Below, piece by piece: positions 38,281 through 49,440 of a stretch of 64,000 nucleotides of DNA. Positions within the stretch are counted from its first letter, which is position 1, and each line of letters begins with the position of its first letter. The DNA is from Sitta carolinensis (taxonomy: Eukaryota; Chordata; Aves; Passeriformes; Sittidae). Below the pieces are notes generated by a model. It did no database searches. It was given only the letters and a program-made list of their open reading frames with translations, and had not been told where the DNA came from. Position numbers and translations under genes: made by a program. The stretch is from positions 113,124,410-113,188,409 of the forward strand of contig CM063284.1 of NCBI GenBank assembly GCA_032173965.1, read 5' to 3'.

Positions 38281-40115
38281 TAGGTGTAATTCCTCCCTGT
38301 AGGCCTTGTACCCTCCTGTGCTTGTTTCACAGAAGCTCGTGAATTAGACAGGCACAGATACTGAAAAGAAAAGTGCCTCAAGATATAGCAGGAGAGCTTG
38401 CAGGAACTAAGCTTCAGTGATATGACACTTGGCCTCCACCAGGCTTGGTAAACACAAGCCCCAAGCCATAAGTAAATAGAGGCCCCACTCCACAAACACA
38501 GACCAATTAAAATTACAAAGGCAGCCACACTTCTGGGTGGGGCTGGGGAAGCTTTATTCTGCCATGGTCTCGCTGTGAGTTGCACACATAATGGTCTCTC
38601 AGTTCCGAGCACTAAGTACCGTATTCCATCGCTATCTGTCACTATCAAACCCAAGCACAGGGAGAGCTCTCCTGGCTGTGGATTTCTCCCTAGGGATTGA
38701 TCACGCACCTTTAAGGAAATGTTCCAACGGGAGTTTTCCCTATGTTCTCTTCTGAGTGCAAACCAGAAAGAAGAAGTAAATGCGGCAGTTTGCTATTTAT
38801 CTAAAACAGATTAACAGTCAGGAGTACCGATCTCCATTTTACCCCCGAGCAAGCCAAATCTCCACAGCGTCTCTTCACACTGTCCATGCCACAACTTCCA
38901 CATACTTTAATACTTTGGGTGTAGCAGTAACCACTCGATTCCTCAGAAATACAGTTCGGCTATGTGTTTAACTAAGAAAATATAATTAAAGAAACTAGTT
39001 GTCTTTTGTTCATTTCCCCAGGGAAGACTTTAGAAAAATGGAGAATCCTTTGTCTCCCTCTGCAGTGGTGGGGGGAGGGGAATATTTAAGAAAAACTGAT
39101 GAAACATTCTGGGAAAAGAGTAGTGGCATCATGTGCTAGAGATTTAGTGCAGAACTGAATGAAGGAATCTTGCTACCCCTTACATGAGATAATTCCTCAA
39201 AATTAGTAAAATTGTTTAGAGAAATTTTCAATGCTCCCTAGTAGACCACATACCCTTAACCTTAAATTTAACACCAGAGAGGAGACACCAAGTGGCATCT
39301 GGAGGAAAACTGAGATGTCAGATGCTTACTTGAAGTGAGTGACAGAAAACTACAGAGGTAGTGCTGGACCTGTGGATTCTTCTGTTGTGTCAGGGCTCAG
39401 CACCATCTCAGCACTGCTCATATTCTCTATTAGTATTCCATTTTATATGAAACTTGTCTTCCAACTGAAAAAAAAAAAAATCCAAGATGGGCTTATTTCT
39501 ATTGTGCACCAGCATCATAAACTTCCAGAACATTTATTAATTTATTTACCTTACAACTGTACATCACCCAGCATTCCCACCTTCAGACCTAGTAATACTA
39601 CTGGAGTATAAATGTTACTAACTCCCAAGAAAACGATTTGAAAAACAAATAAATTTGATGTAAAGCTTATTCATCTTTACCTCATACTTTGTTGTGATGG
39701 AGTTTGTAATTACGTTTTCCAAACATAATATTGCTTTATTTTGCTTTCCTGCTTCAGAAAATGAAAACCTAGACTTTTTTTTTTTTAACGTGTACATAGG
39801 CTTTTTGTGTTTTTGTGTGTGTCTGTGTGCACATGTAATAGAATTCTAGAATTTTGTATGTCCATGAACTTTACTTCTGTACATTTCATGCTCCACCTTG
39901 CTAATTTGAAATAACTCATCAACGAGGCACTTATGGTGAGATGAAGAGATATGCTTGGTCCAAGCCTATGCAGAGCTCTGAAGCTCCTTGTAGTGGAGCA
40001 GTAGTTGGATAGAAAGCCAATACAAAGAGTACTTCAGGAATGATGTTTTCCTGACAGCTTGTGTTATTTATGGGACTGGACACTGTCTTCTGAACCAGAT
40101 GGAGCTTTTTCCTAG

Positions 40116-40117
<2 letters not shown>
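38281..40117. other. No gene accepted; longest open frame lies here
   Basis: The 142-codon minus-strand frame at 38280-38708 is the longest in the window. It has no recognisable domain and appears to be a chance frame in G/C-richer DNA next to the island. The rest is AT-rich. Confidence 0.5.

Positions 40118-40155
<38 letters not shown>
40118..40155. repeat. T38 homopolymer
   Basis: Seen: the longest homopolymer in the window. It may be the poly(A) tail of a minus-strand retroposed copy, but I see no recognisable element before it on that strand and no clear target duplication. Confidence 0.85.
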
Positions 40156-40156
<1 letters not shown>

Positions 40157-42263
40157 TGTTCTGCTGTGCTTGGCCTTAATTGATCATAGAGACTGGCATT
40201 TAGGTCACTGTCTTTATTTTTTCCAGGGTCAAGTATAAGCATCTCATTTACCTTAAAGATACAGCTCACTTAAGAGATATTCAGATCCTCTTGAACATGG
40301 AGCAACATGGGATTTGGAGGATGAGTAAAAATTCATACATACAGATTGCTTTTCCCTTTATGATAACTATTGATATAGTTACAGTGGTAGTGCCATGCAT
40401 ATTGAAAACTGCTTCCTAAAAAAGGATTTGAAAGCTATTTTTTACATTCCACTGAGACACTTAAATAAGAAAGAAAAATCTTTGTCATTAATCCTAATTA
40501 AAGTTCAGATTTAGCACACCTTGCATGGTTTGCAGTCCCATAAATAATGGAAAACTGGCAGATTAGATTGTGTTCAGTATCCATTTAAGAAAAAATGTAC
40601 TTAGGATGTAAGTGCTTAAAACTTAGCAAAACTTTAGGTGGCAACAGTCATCCTGTTTTAATCCTCTAAGCAATCGGAGACTCTAAAATTGCAAAACTAA
40701 TGAGAAAAAGGTAAAAAAGAGCTAAATTATCCCTCAAACTGCTACTTAGGCAAAAGTGAAATATAATAGGAGAAAGTGATGACTTGTTGCAGAAACACAA
40801 ATGAAAAAAATGTGTGTTGCAATATGCAGTATTTGCTATTCAGACTTGTTATGATAAGAAATTGTGCATTCATGGTAAGGTACAAGACTTCATAACCTTC
40901 AACTGATAAATAAAATTTTCCTCAAAGACCATAGATAAAACTGTAAATTAATGGCGGTAATACCTCAGATAAACCAGACTGACAAAGAAAATTTCCTTGT
41001 AGACTGTACAGCAGTTACCTGACTGCTATTAAGGGAAAACTTCAAAAACTGCTTAGAACTTTAAAATGCACCATGAATATTGCATTAAATGGTACTAAAA
41101 ATTTTAATGTTTTCACCTGTATTTAGTTTATCTTTCAGTTATGAAGGAGAGATTAATACAATACTAATCTTACCAAATGGTATTCCAGATCTACTTAAAA
41201 GAGAAAAACTTGTTTATGATGCTACCTCCCAAACAAAACAGAGATGCCTAAGAGACATCACAAGACAAAAAATAGAGTGACAATAACGATAAAGACACTT
41301 CAACATGACAAATCTGTTTCTACTTCTGTGAGCAGCTATTAGCTCAGCAGAATCATAACTAAACATTCTTGAAAGGGAGACATATCAAAGAAATCAGAGA
41401 GATTACATGAGACGTATTGAAAAACAAGCAATATGGGACATGAAGCTTGCTTCTTCACAAAGAGATAAGGGAATGAAATATTCTCTGCTGGTGCCAGTAA
41501 ATTCATTGCATGTGTTGACATCATCAAGTACCAAGTGCAGAGTCATTTTAGACAATAACACTGCCAAAGTTGCCAAACCCATGAAACACCTGGTTGAATA
41601 AAAAATAAATCATCCTGGAATTAGTTATTTTAGTGGGCTTATTCTGAGGAAAGCTGGCAGTTATATACAAAGCGTAAAAACTACAAATCATTAAGCATTT
41701 AACTTTGAAATGACATTTAGAAAATGTGCAAACCATGTTTGTACAACATATTACTTCAAAAGTGCCCATTTAGAGGAATAGAAAGGAGGAAGAATAAAAA
41801 ATACCTGCACTAATATTAACAAGGGAAAAATTATCCAATTAAAATTATATATTGGCTCATGGGAACGTAAAGGTTTTAAGCATGTTCTCTATGAAATATT
41901 CTTTTCGCCGAAATAACAGAAAGATTTCATCTTCTCTCTAGCCAATTTCTTTCTTAAACGTTTACTCAACATTGCCCTAGAGAAAGCCAGCAAATTTTGA
42001 AGTACTCCTTTCCTGTCAATAAACTATACCACAGAAAGCTGAAAACAGGCATTTCAGGTGAGTTTTCTCAAAGTCTCTTAGTTCAGGCATGCACCCAATT
42101 CTCTTAGACTTTCTATAAAAATGCTCTAAGAACTATGGAAAATTTTCTAAGCAAAGGATATAAAAAAATAATCTTATTGTTGGGATTGTACCTCACTGAA
42201 AGCAAGATTAGAATATTGCTGGTTAGAGTTGCAGTTTTATGAAATTCAGGCAGATCTAAAACC
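40156..42263. other. No gene seen
   Basis: AT-rich. No repeats or sites recognised. Confidence 0.6.
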
Positions 42264-42284
42264 GGGGGGGGGGGGGGGGGGGGG
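42264..42284 (+). repeat. G21 homopolymer, likely G-quadruplex former
   Basis: Seen: 21 consecutive G on the plus strand, followed by AGCGGTGTGGTGTGTGTG. By far the longest G run in a window dominated by A/T runs. Exact length may be affected by sequencing error. Confidence 0.85.
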
Positions 42285-42928
42285 AGCGGTGTGGTGTGTG
42301 TGAATATTATCTTTTTGCAATCTTATTTACTTTAATATATAGCCTTAATAAGTAACTGAAAGCAGTTATTTAATATTCACTGAAAATTAGGTGTAGGTGA
42401 TGTCGTATATGGATTAAGCCTTTCAAAAACTCCCATAATAAGGCTAAATAGTAACAGATTTTCTCAGCTCTTGCTGCTAATTAAAAAAAGCTCTCACACA
42501 CATCTTTCTCCTAATCATTGTATTATTAAATGCATAAACAAAAACCCAACAATCACATTGCTATTGTGGTAACTTTCTATCCTAGATAGTAGCAGATTTT
42601 CATTTGCATTTAGATAGCTGATCAGCTGAAAAAAATTCTTTTGAGTCACAGTGTTGGATTTTGTCATAAATTAGTAATTTTTAAGTCTTGACTCAGAAAA
42701 CAAAATTATTCTGTTTATGTAAACCTTATTTTAGAGAACTTTTGACTTCTAAATTACTGATCTGTTTGCTGCCTGTTTTAAGGATTTGTGACTGTATGTG
42801 CCATTTGTACTTTTCACACACCTTCATAAATTTTGTAAGAAGTAGAGGTGACACCTTTATCTTCTACTGTTAACCTTGAAAAACCTCTTTATGGATATTT
42901 TCAGCATAAACTCTGGGAATATAATTTG

Positions 42929-42970
42929 ATTAATATAATTTCAGGGCAAATGAGCCCTGAAAATATTAAT
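42929..42970. repeat. Hairpin-forming inverted repeat, 17-bp stem
   Basis: Seen: the left arm 42929-42947 pairs with the right arm 42954-42970 over 17 base pairs, with a two-base AA bulge on the left (42937-42938) and the six-base loop AAATGA. The inner part TTTCAGGGC/GCCCTGAAA is perfect. No open frame or repeat family explains it. Confidence 0.85.
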
Positions 42971-43901
42971 ACAAAGCTCACCTAATCTAAATAGTCCTGA
43001 GAAGCACAAAGTTCAACATAGATGTATAAATATCCCGATCTCTGAAAACTGCATCTTTCCCTCAATTGCCTTCATATTTTTTGTTATGTATTTTTTATTA
43101 AAGCCTACCAGTGGCAACTAGGAGCATTCCAGTTTCTGTTTGGGAAGCATTCTTTCCCTAATTCGGACTTGTCTGCAGGCAAGTGTGTCTGCTTAGTCTG
43201 TTTCTGTTGCTCACATTCCACAGCTTTCCAGATTAGAGAATTCAACAGGTAAAACACCCATCTGTCTTGCAGGCTAAGTTCCTGTCCTCATATTTCCCTA
43301 GGCTTCCAGCTGTGCTTCTTCAGAGTTTTGTAGTTGATAGCCATGCCTTGGGAAAGTGCCAATGAAACCTTTTCTGCTGCTATCTCAGCTACATACACAA
43401 CTCCAACACCTATTGCCAGGAATGTCTTACCTGATCCCTGACAGCTGCTGCCTCCAGGGAAATCCTGCACATCATTTTCCTTTCTCCTTTCTGCTTGTGT
43501 ACAGAACATACTTATTCTCCAAAGAAAAATCAAATGATGCTTTAGAAAGAGTGATCTTAGTGCTCCTGGGGTTTAAAAATTCTACATGGTGAACCAAAAT
43601 TCAAAGGGGTCTCAACATTAATTATCACGATGAAAGGAGCCAGCCGAAAGAAGTATTTTTAAACATATCTTTTGTGGATACAAAGACAGAAAATATTGGC
43701 ATCTTCTTCCTTCTTTAACTTGCCAGTATTTTGGCACAGGATTTTCCTTCTGCTTCTAAATTTTTAGGATCTATTTTACAGATATATCTTATTAAAACCA
43801 GTCTGACTTTTTCAGTAGAACTATCTTTCTAGTACAGAGATTTCTATTATATTTCTAAAACCTTGTCAGGTTTCACTGTTAAAATTTCTAAATTTATATT
43901 G
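42971..43901. other. Only the weak exon candidate
   Basis: Apart from the 60-bp candidate at 43431-43490, AT-rich DNA with more balanced composition at 43.1-43.5 kb. Confidence 0.5.
43431..43490 (-). CDS. Weak candidate 60-bp exon, phase-compatible with 241-405
   Basis: Seen: on the minus strand a 60-bp open segment lies between a tandem acceptor (AAGCAG, a NAGNAG arrangement) and a strong donor (TCAG followed by GTAAGA). It starts and ends in phase 1, so joining it to the acceptor at 405 keeps the frame open, with an Asp codon across the junction. It would encode about 20 polar residues beginning RRKENDVQDF. The upstream pyrimidine tract is poor, and a segment this short with passable splice sites is expected by chance several times in 64 kb. 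I list it only because of the strong donor and the phase match. Confidence 0.15.
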
Positions 43902-43940
43902 TTGTGTTGGTTTTTTTTGGTTTTTTTTTTTTTTTTTTTT
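43902..43940. repeat. T/G-rich tract ending in T20
   Basis: Seen: GTTGTGTTGG, T8, GG, then T20 at 43921-43940. Confidence 0.85.
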
Positions 43941-44255
43941 AATAACATTGAAATAATATTGCTGAACTTTGAATAACTTTACTGGAATGTGTTCAAAGAG
44001 TTACACCATAAGACACGGTAATATCAATAGGAAATCTTAAGCAATGCATGAAAATGTCTGTGTATTCAAGCTTTTGAGTATATGACCACAACTGGATTTA
44101 AATTTACATTTTATGCATCTTGTTAGGAATTTTAAATTACCATGCTAATGCAATAAACAATTACAATACATAATGTTATAACACAATGTATACAATCTTT
44201 GGTTGTCCAAACCGCTATAAACAGGCATATGTAAATTAATCTCTGTTTTCAAGTA

Positions 44256-44287
44256 TCTATATATAAATATGTATTTCACATAAACAT

Positions 44288-44318
<31 letters not shown>

Positions 44319-44349
44319 CATGTATTTTCGTATGTAATATATATACACA

Positions 44350-44390
<41 letters not shown>
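44256..44390. repeat. Compound (TA)n and (GTAT)n microsatellite
   Basis: Seen: TA 13-mer at 44292-44317 and GTAT units (about eight) at 44357-44389, joined by TA-rich DNA. It lies about 0.3 kb before the LINE relic. Confidence 0.9.
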
Positions 44391-44392
<2 letters not shown>

Positions 44393-44679
44393 TTTAGGCA
44401 TAATTTAATTAAGCCTTCAGGATGGAAAAATCTTCTTTCTAACACTGAATAGACAATTTTAATAGACTGTAAATAGAACTATAAACTTTTTCTAAATGGT
44501 TTGCACAAGAGTAAAGGAGAGCCACAAAAGAGTTGTTTTGTCTTTTTTCTTTTTTCCCTCAGTGAATCAATAAGATCCACAAGAATGTCTGGTGTTTATT
44601 CATAAAGTATTTAAAAAGCTTAAATCCAGAAAGGGATAACAACCATCTGAAAAAGGGGGAACTATGCTTCCATGGACTA

Positions 44680-44819
44680 GACTTGCTTTCTTTTCTTACA
44701 CACTTTGTTGAACAGCCTACATGGCCAGAGGCTATTCTGGACCTAATCCTAGGAAATGAGCCAAGCATGATAAATAAGGCTGAATGCTGGGAGTGGCTAG
44801 CGTAAACCACTGTGTCATT
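44680..44819 (+). mobile_element. LINE relic: end of the endonuclease domain (CR1/L2/L3-like)
   Basis: Seen: from 44680 a plus-strand frame reads DLLSFLTHFVEQPTWPE and then ILDLILGNEPSMIN, ending at TAA at 44803. One base shift later the sequence continues as NHCVI at 44805-44819. Known: LINE apurinic endonucleases of the CR1/L2/L3 clades have near their C-terminus a VxQPTRxxxxLDLILTN block, followed about 20 residues on by a catalytic SDH motif. The order and spacing match, with the SDH Ser-Asp pair damaged and a frameshift just before it. It is therefore an old, dead fragment. The region upstream to about 44560 may also belong to it but I could not read it. No reverse transcriptase part is visible nearby. 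Confidence 0.68.
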
Positions 44820-45308
44820 AGTCACTAGCCCTCAGTAACCTAGTATATGCTTTCTTCTGGCATTTCTAAAAGCAGTCTTTTAATTTAAAGCTCAGTTTCA
44901 TTCCCTCTGTGCTGGACATGTGAACCAAGAATATGCAGATACCCCAAAAACTAATCACTTGCTCAAAAACTCCAGGTAGATCGACACATGAATTATGCTC
45001 CCCTTTGAGATATAAACCACACTACAAAGTATGTCTTGCTTTTGAAAGTATTGATCAGATTGCCTAGTCCTATGTCCATACAAATCACCAGTAAAATATT
45101 CTTACTGTCAGCAGCAGCAGAAAAATTAGGCTCACCCCTCCTACTAGGAAAAAGGCAATGGGTATTTTCATTCAATTATTTGAAAATAATTTCAACTAAT
45201 AAGGGCAGATGTGGCAACAACTGCAAAAACCCTCCAAAAACCTGAAAATTTTAATGTGTTATTTTTCCTTACTCAGTTAAACTTTGTAAGAGTTAAGCAA
45301 TTTGTCCT

Positions 45309-45325
45309 AAAAAAAAAAAAAAAAA
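45309..45325. repeat. A17 homopolymer
   Basis: Seen directly. Explains a Lys-rich open frame across it. Confidence 0.8.
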
Positions 45326-45783
45326 GGAAGCTAAAAATAAAACCTAATCATCGCACCCCACTAAATAAAAAAAAAAAATCCTCAGCTATTCTTTGCTTTT
45401 GGAGAAAATATGGCAATTTGTATTCCAATTTTTTCAAGCCAAAGTTACAGAGGGCTAAAATAGGGCTTTATAATGGAAGTTGATTGCAACCCTAACTATA
45501 GAGGGGCTACTGCCTTTCCATAATAAAAAGCTGCACATTTCCAAGGAGGGGAGGAGAATACTGCTCTGCATGACTTCTTGTAATTTTGCTTCTTTAAATT
45601 AAGGTTGTGTCTCGGGAAGTTTCTTAGTTCTTTTGAGCATAAAGTTTGATATTTCACTTCATGTGGTTTTAATTCTGCTCCTAGCACATTGGCATTTTGC
45701 AGTTGATACATATTAGAAATAGGGAAAATTATGAAGCTTTGCACTTCTTCAGAGCTGTGATTCTAATTTAGTTTGGAGTTAGT

Positions 45784-45907
45784 GGGTTTTGGGGGGATTT
45801 TTTGTGTTCTTTTGTTTTGAGGTTTTTGGTGGGGTTTTTTTTTTTTTTTTTTTTTGGTTGGTTGGTTTTGGGGATTTTTTTGTTTGCGTATTTGTTTGGT
45901 TTTTTGT
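45784..45907. repeat. G/T-rich low-complexity tract
   Basis: Seen: about 120 bases with almost no A or C on the plus strand. It includes GGTTTTGGGGGG at the start, T21 at 45835-45855 and (GGTT)3 at 45856-45867. The strand asymmetry is strong. Confidence 0.85.
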
Positions 45908-46891
45908 ATGTATCATATGAAAAGGCCATACAGGCTAAAATAGCAATTTAAACATGTTTGGATGTAGGTTGCCTGTTTCGTATTGTCTTCTTGCTCAATG
46001 GTAGAATGATTTTTGGCTGTTTAAATTTCAGTCTGGAATATGTGCTGGCTGTTTTTCTTTTTTTCTGGGCATAAAATATGTGAAACCACAGAGAGAGTGT
46101 CAGGAATGTAAACTGTGACCATAATAACCAGTGCCCAGGTATGATGCTATTAGCCTCAGCTAATAGTCTATTGCATAAAAGTTTGACTAGCAGTAAATGT
46201 TTTTCAGTCATCTGGATGTTTAACCACCATTAAAAGCTGTTGACAAACAACAAAGAGCAAGTAAAAGAATGAGATTATACAAATTTAAATTGGGATTGTT
46301 TTCAAATAATTATAAGTCATACTGGTGTGGGGATTTTTCAGTGTCTTCAAGGGAATACAGAGATGAGATGTGGCAAAATGGACATCCTTGCAGGAATGGT
46401 TTAATTGCATATAAATTCAGATATATGATCTGGTCTCCAAAACTTGGTGTAAATTTAAGTCCATTCATATCTATTGCTCCATTACTTCTAATCTCTGCAA
46501 AAAAACATCAAGCTAGATTTTGTGTTATGTCTATGATTAGTCAACCTAACACTTTGAAACATTTTCATAAAAATGACAGGTGAGAACATCCTCCCAGCTT
46601 AAAGAACTTTGCATTAAAACATGCTGATTCAGAGCCTACCACGCTTAAAAGCACAACTCTCTGGTATAAAGGCTCTTGTCTTTTCGGAGACAGCATGCAA
46701 AAAACTTCACTTGCACAAAAGACAGGTTTTTTTCCCCATAGTTTGGAAACTCTGGAGCTGAACTATAATGTTCCAGTGAGGATTGCTAAAAGATTCATGC
46801 GTTTTAATTCTTTTCTGCAGTATTAAAATCTTAAGTGACTGTGGAGGAAATTAGTTTAAAAATTTAATTCTCACACACGTTTATTAATTGA

Positions 46892-47014
46892 AATGATGGA
46901 ATAAAGGACTATATTTTAAGACAAAATTTACATTTCACATTTACAAAATGTCTTCTAATGATGGAATAAAGGAGTGTATTTAAAGATAAAATTTACATTT
47001 CACATTTACAAAAT
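46892..47014. repeat. Tandem duplication, two copies of about 65 bp
   Basis: Seen: copy 1 at 46892-46956 and copy 2 at 46957-47014, both starting AATGATGGAATAAAGGA and containing AAATTTACATTTCACATTT. They differ by a few substitutions and a one-base indel, and copy 2 loses similarity at its end. Confidence 0.9.
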
Positions 47015-49119
47015 TATTGCCTAAGTATATAATGTGAATTTTTTTTGTGCATTCTTTACCTAGAATACTCTAAAGAGTAGCCTTTCATGTTAAAACTATA
47101 TTTTCCAAATATTAATGAAAACAGTACTATTGTATTTCAAAAATCTTATTCAGAAAACAAGAGTGGCATTTTACACTTGACAAGGATGTTAATATATTGC
47201 ATTGCTAGCAGAGAAAACTGGAACCATGTCTTTTTGTGTATCCAAGAAAAATACTTCCTTTCTGGTTTAGGTACTCTAAGTGCAAACAAAATTAATTATC
47301 AGGTCTTGAGGAATCAGTAACGCTTTTTTCCTCTACAAGTCTATGTATGAATAAATGTGTGAATAAACATGGGAAAGACTAGTCATAAAGCATCAAACCA
47401 TACATGGAAAACATTACAACTTTTTTTGTTTTACAAATCAGTTCTAAGTGAAGAATGTTTCAGCACTTTTTATAATATATCTAAACCATAATTTTATGTA
47501 TCAATTATAATATCAATGTTTGATTGTGTTATGTACCACACTGAATTCCCATTTCCTCACAAAAACAGTGACCCACATGGTAAGGATAAAAATTTAAACC
47601 CTTAAATAAAAAAAATGTAATTCTACCTTTTCAAAGAAAAATGTGCAAAATAAATTATTGAAGAAATGTACATTCAGATGATTTTATTCAATGTGATGCT
47701 AGTGTTTCTTCCAAGTTGTCAAAAAGAGGTATCAAATGCAGTACAAGTTTCTTGCTAATTGAAAATCCACATCTTCGTAGTTCAACCTTGCATTAAGAAA
47801 ATAAGTACAAATGCTATTCTTTGAGTTAAGCTTTATTGCTCATTTATTCAAATGATAGTAAGAACTAGGTATTTAAATTGCTCTGACTTTCATCTCTCTT
47901 TGCTCATCTAGGTTCTGCAAGGGTTGATTAAAATACTGTGGTATAAACTCTGTAGACCTCTAACTCCATAGAATATATTGATATTAAAGTAAAACTGAGT
48001 AAAGCCAGAAAAACTACCAGACTCTGAATGGATTAACCAATATTTTTAATTCAGCTTAACCATTGATTTTAAAAAAAAAAATGCCATCACAAATTCACCA
48101 GGAATGGAATAAAAAAAAAGAAGCATTTGATTGTTTTCCTAATTAACTTACCAAAAATATGACTCATTTAATATTTTAAAGCATCCATATTCCTTAATTT
48201 TCTTCTGTATGTAGAAAGTCAGGTAAGGAGAGAAATTTTTCTAGGATAAGCACTGTCAAACACAGAACAAGAATCAAGGAGTCTGTAAGTACAATGCCTT
48301 CTTCACAAAAAGTTATCTTAAATAAATCCATGATCAGAGTTAAACTCATTACAGCCATAAAATTCAAATTTAGACCTTTAATGTATTACTCACTTGCTTA
48401 ATTACTTTTTTCTGTTGAAGTTATTTTGTTCTGTTTCTTTAAGGCTCAAATTTACCATAAATTAACAGTACATCCAGGAGTTTAAAAGCACCAGACTCAT
48501 TCATACAGAACACTGAATGTTCTGTCACCAAGAAAAATGCCTGTCACAGAGACTTTACACATTTCAGGATGCCTGACAACATTCCTAGGAAAAAATTGCA
48601 GTTCATAGTGAAATATTGATTAGGAATGGCACACAATTGATTTGCAATGGCTAATTTGATTGTTAATAACAAGTCTGAAATTATGTTCCAGAAAAATAAC
48701 AAACGAAAAATAGTAATTTCTATTAAAATAACAAAATAATTGAAATTTAAGGGACACTACCAAATCTTCATATTGTATTTCAAAAATCAGCTGAGAGGCA
48801 CTGCTTGTTAAAAGAGCAGGTTTGATGTGCTAACTGTGAGACTTATGATTTAGTGATTGCTCACCTTATGCTCCTACATGGAGCATTGCAAAGGGCTACC
48901 TGACCTTATACAGTACTCACATAGGATGAAGATCCTATCTGCTGAGTTCCAGTGCAGAAGTGTTAACTAACAAGCTCAGAATTTATCTTCTTTCATTAAC
49001 TTTAGACCTTAAACCTAATATAATATTTTTTTGTAGCTTAAAAGTATATAAGCATCTGTTAGCAGAAGCCCTTTATTTCACATAACAAGAGAATTCTGTT
49101 TATAATGTGTCACCAGCTG

Positions 49120-49440
49120 CTCAGTCAAAATGGGTTCCATTAGAACTAATTTAATTTTACATAAGTTGATCTATTTGCATTCTGAGTCTCCAGTTAAATG
49201 ACTAGGTACTATTTTGTAGACTGATCCCGCTTCAAGCCTCAGTGTATGGACAATGCTTAATCAGTGTGTACATCAGGAAATAAACGTAATCAGCAAGTGC
49301 ACTAATTAGGCCAGGAAAATTTTGCAACATGCATACACTGTATGGATTAACAAGGCAATTCATTAGAAATCTTAATTATAGAATATTATATTTTCCGTAC
49401 ATTTTATTTTATGATGCTTCAGATGAGTTTCCTCTAAATA
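49120..49440. promoter_or_regulatory. Candidate conserved non-coding island
   Basis: Seen: many homeodomain-type cores (ACTAATTTAATTT, GTGCACTAATTAGGCC, CTTAATTATAG), a CACCAGCTGCTC E-box and no simple repeats. AT-rich but of high complexity. Weak call. Confidence 0.18.

Larger units (their letters stand above)
44820..46891. other. No gene seen
   Basis: AT-rich DNA around the A17 run and the G/T tract. Open frames crossing them are low-complexity artefacts. Confidence 0.55.

Noticed and set aside
38280..38708. 142-codon minus-strand open frame, the longest in the window
   Set aside because: No recognisable domain, no splice or promoter context on that strand, and it lies in G/C-richer DNA where long frames occur by chance.
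39931..40269. 112-codon minus-strand frame with a poly-Lys block
   Set aside because: The Lys block is the T38 homopolymer read on the other strand.
44145..44445. Two minus-strand frames rich in Tyr, Ile and His
   Set aside because: They are translations of the TA/GTAT microsatellite.
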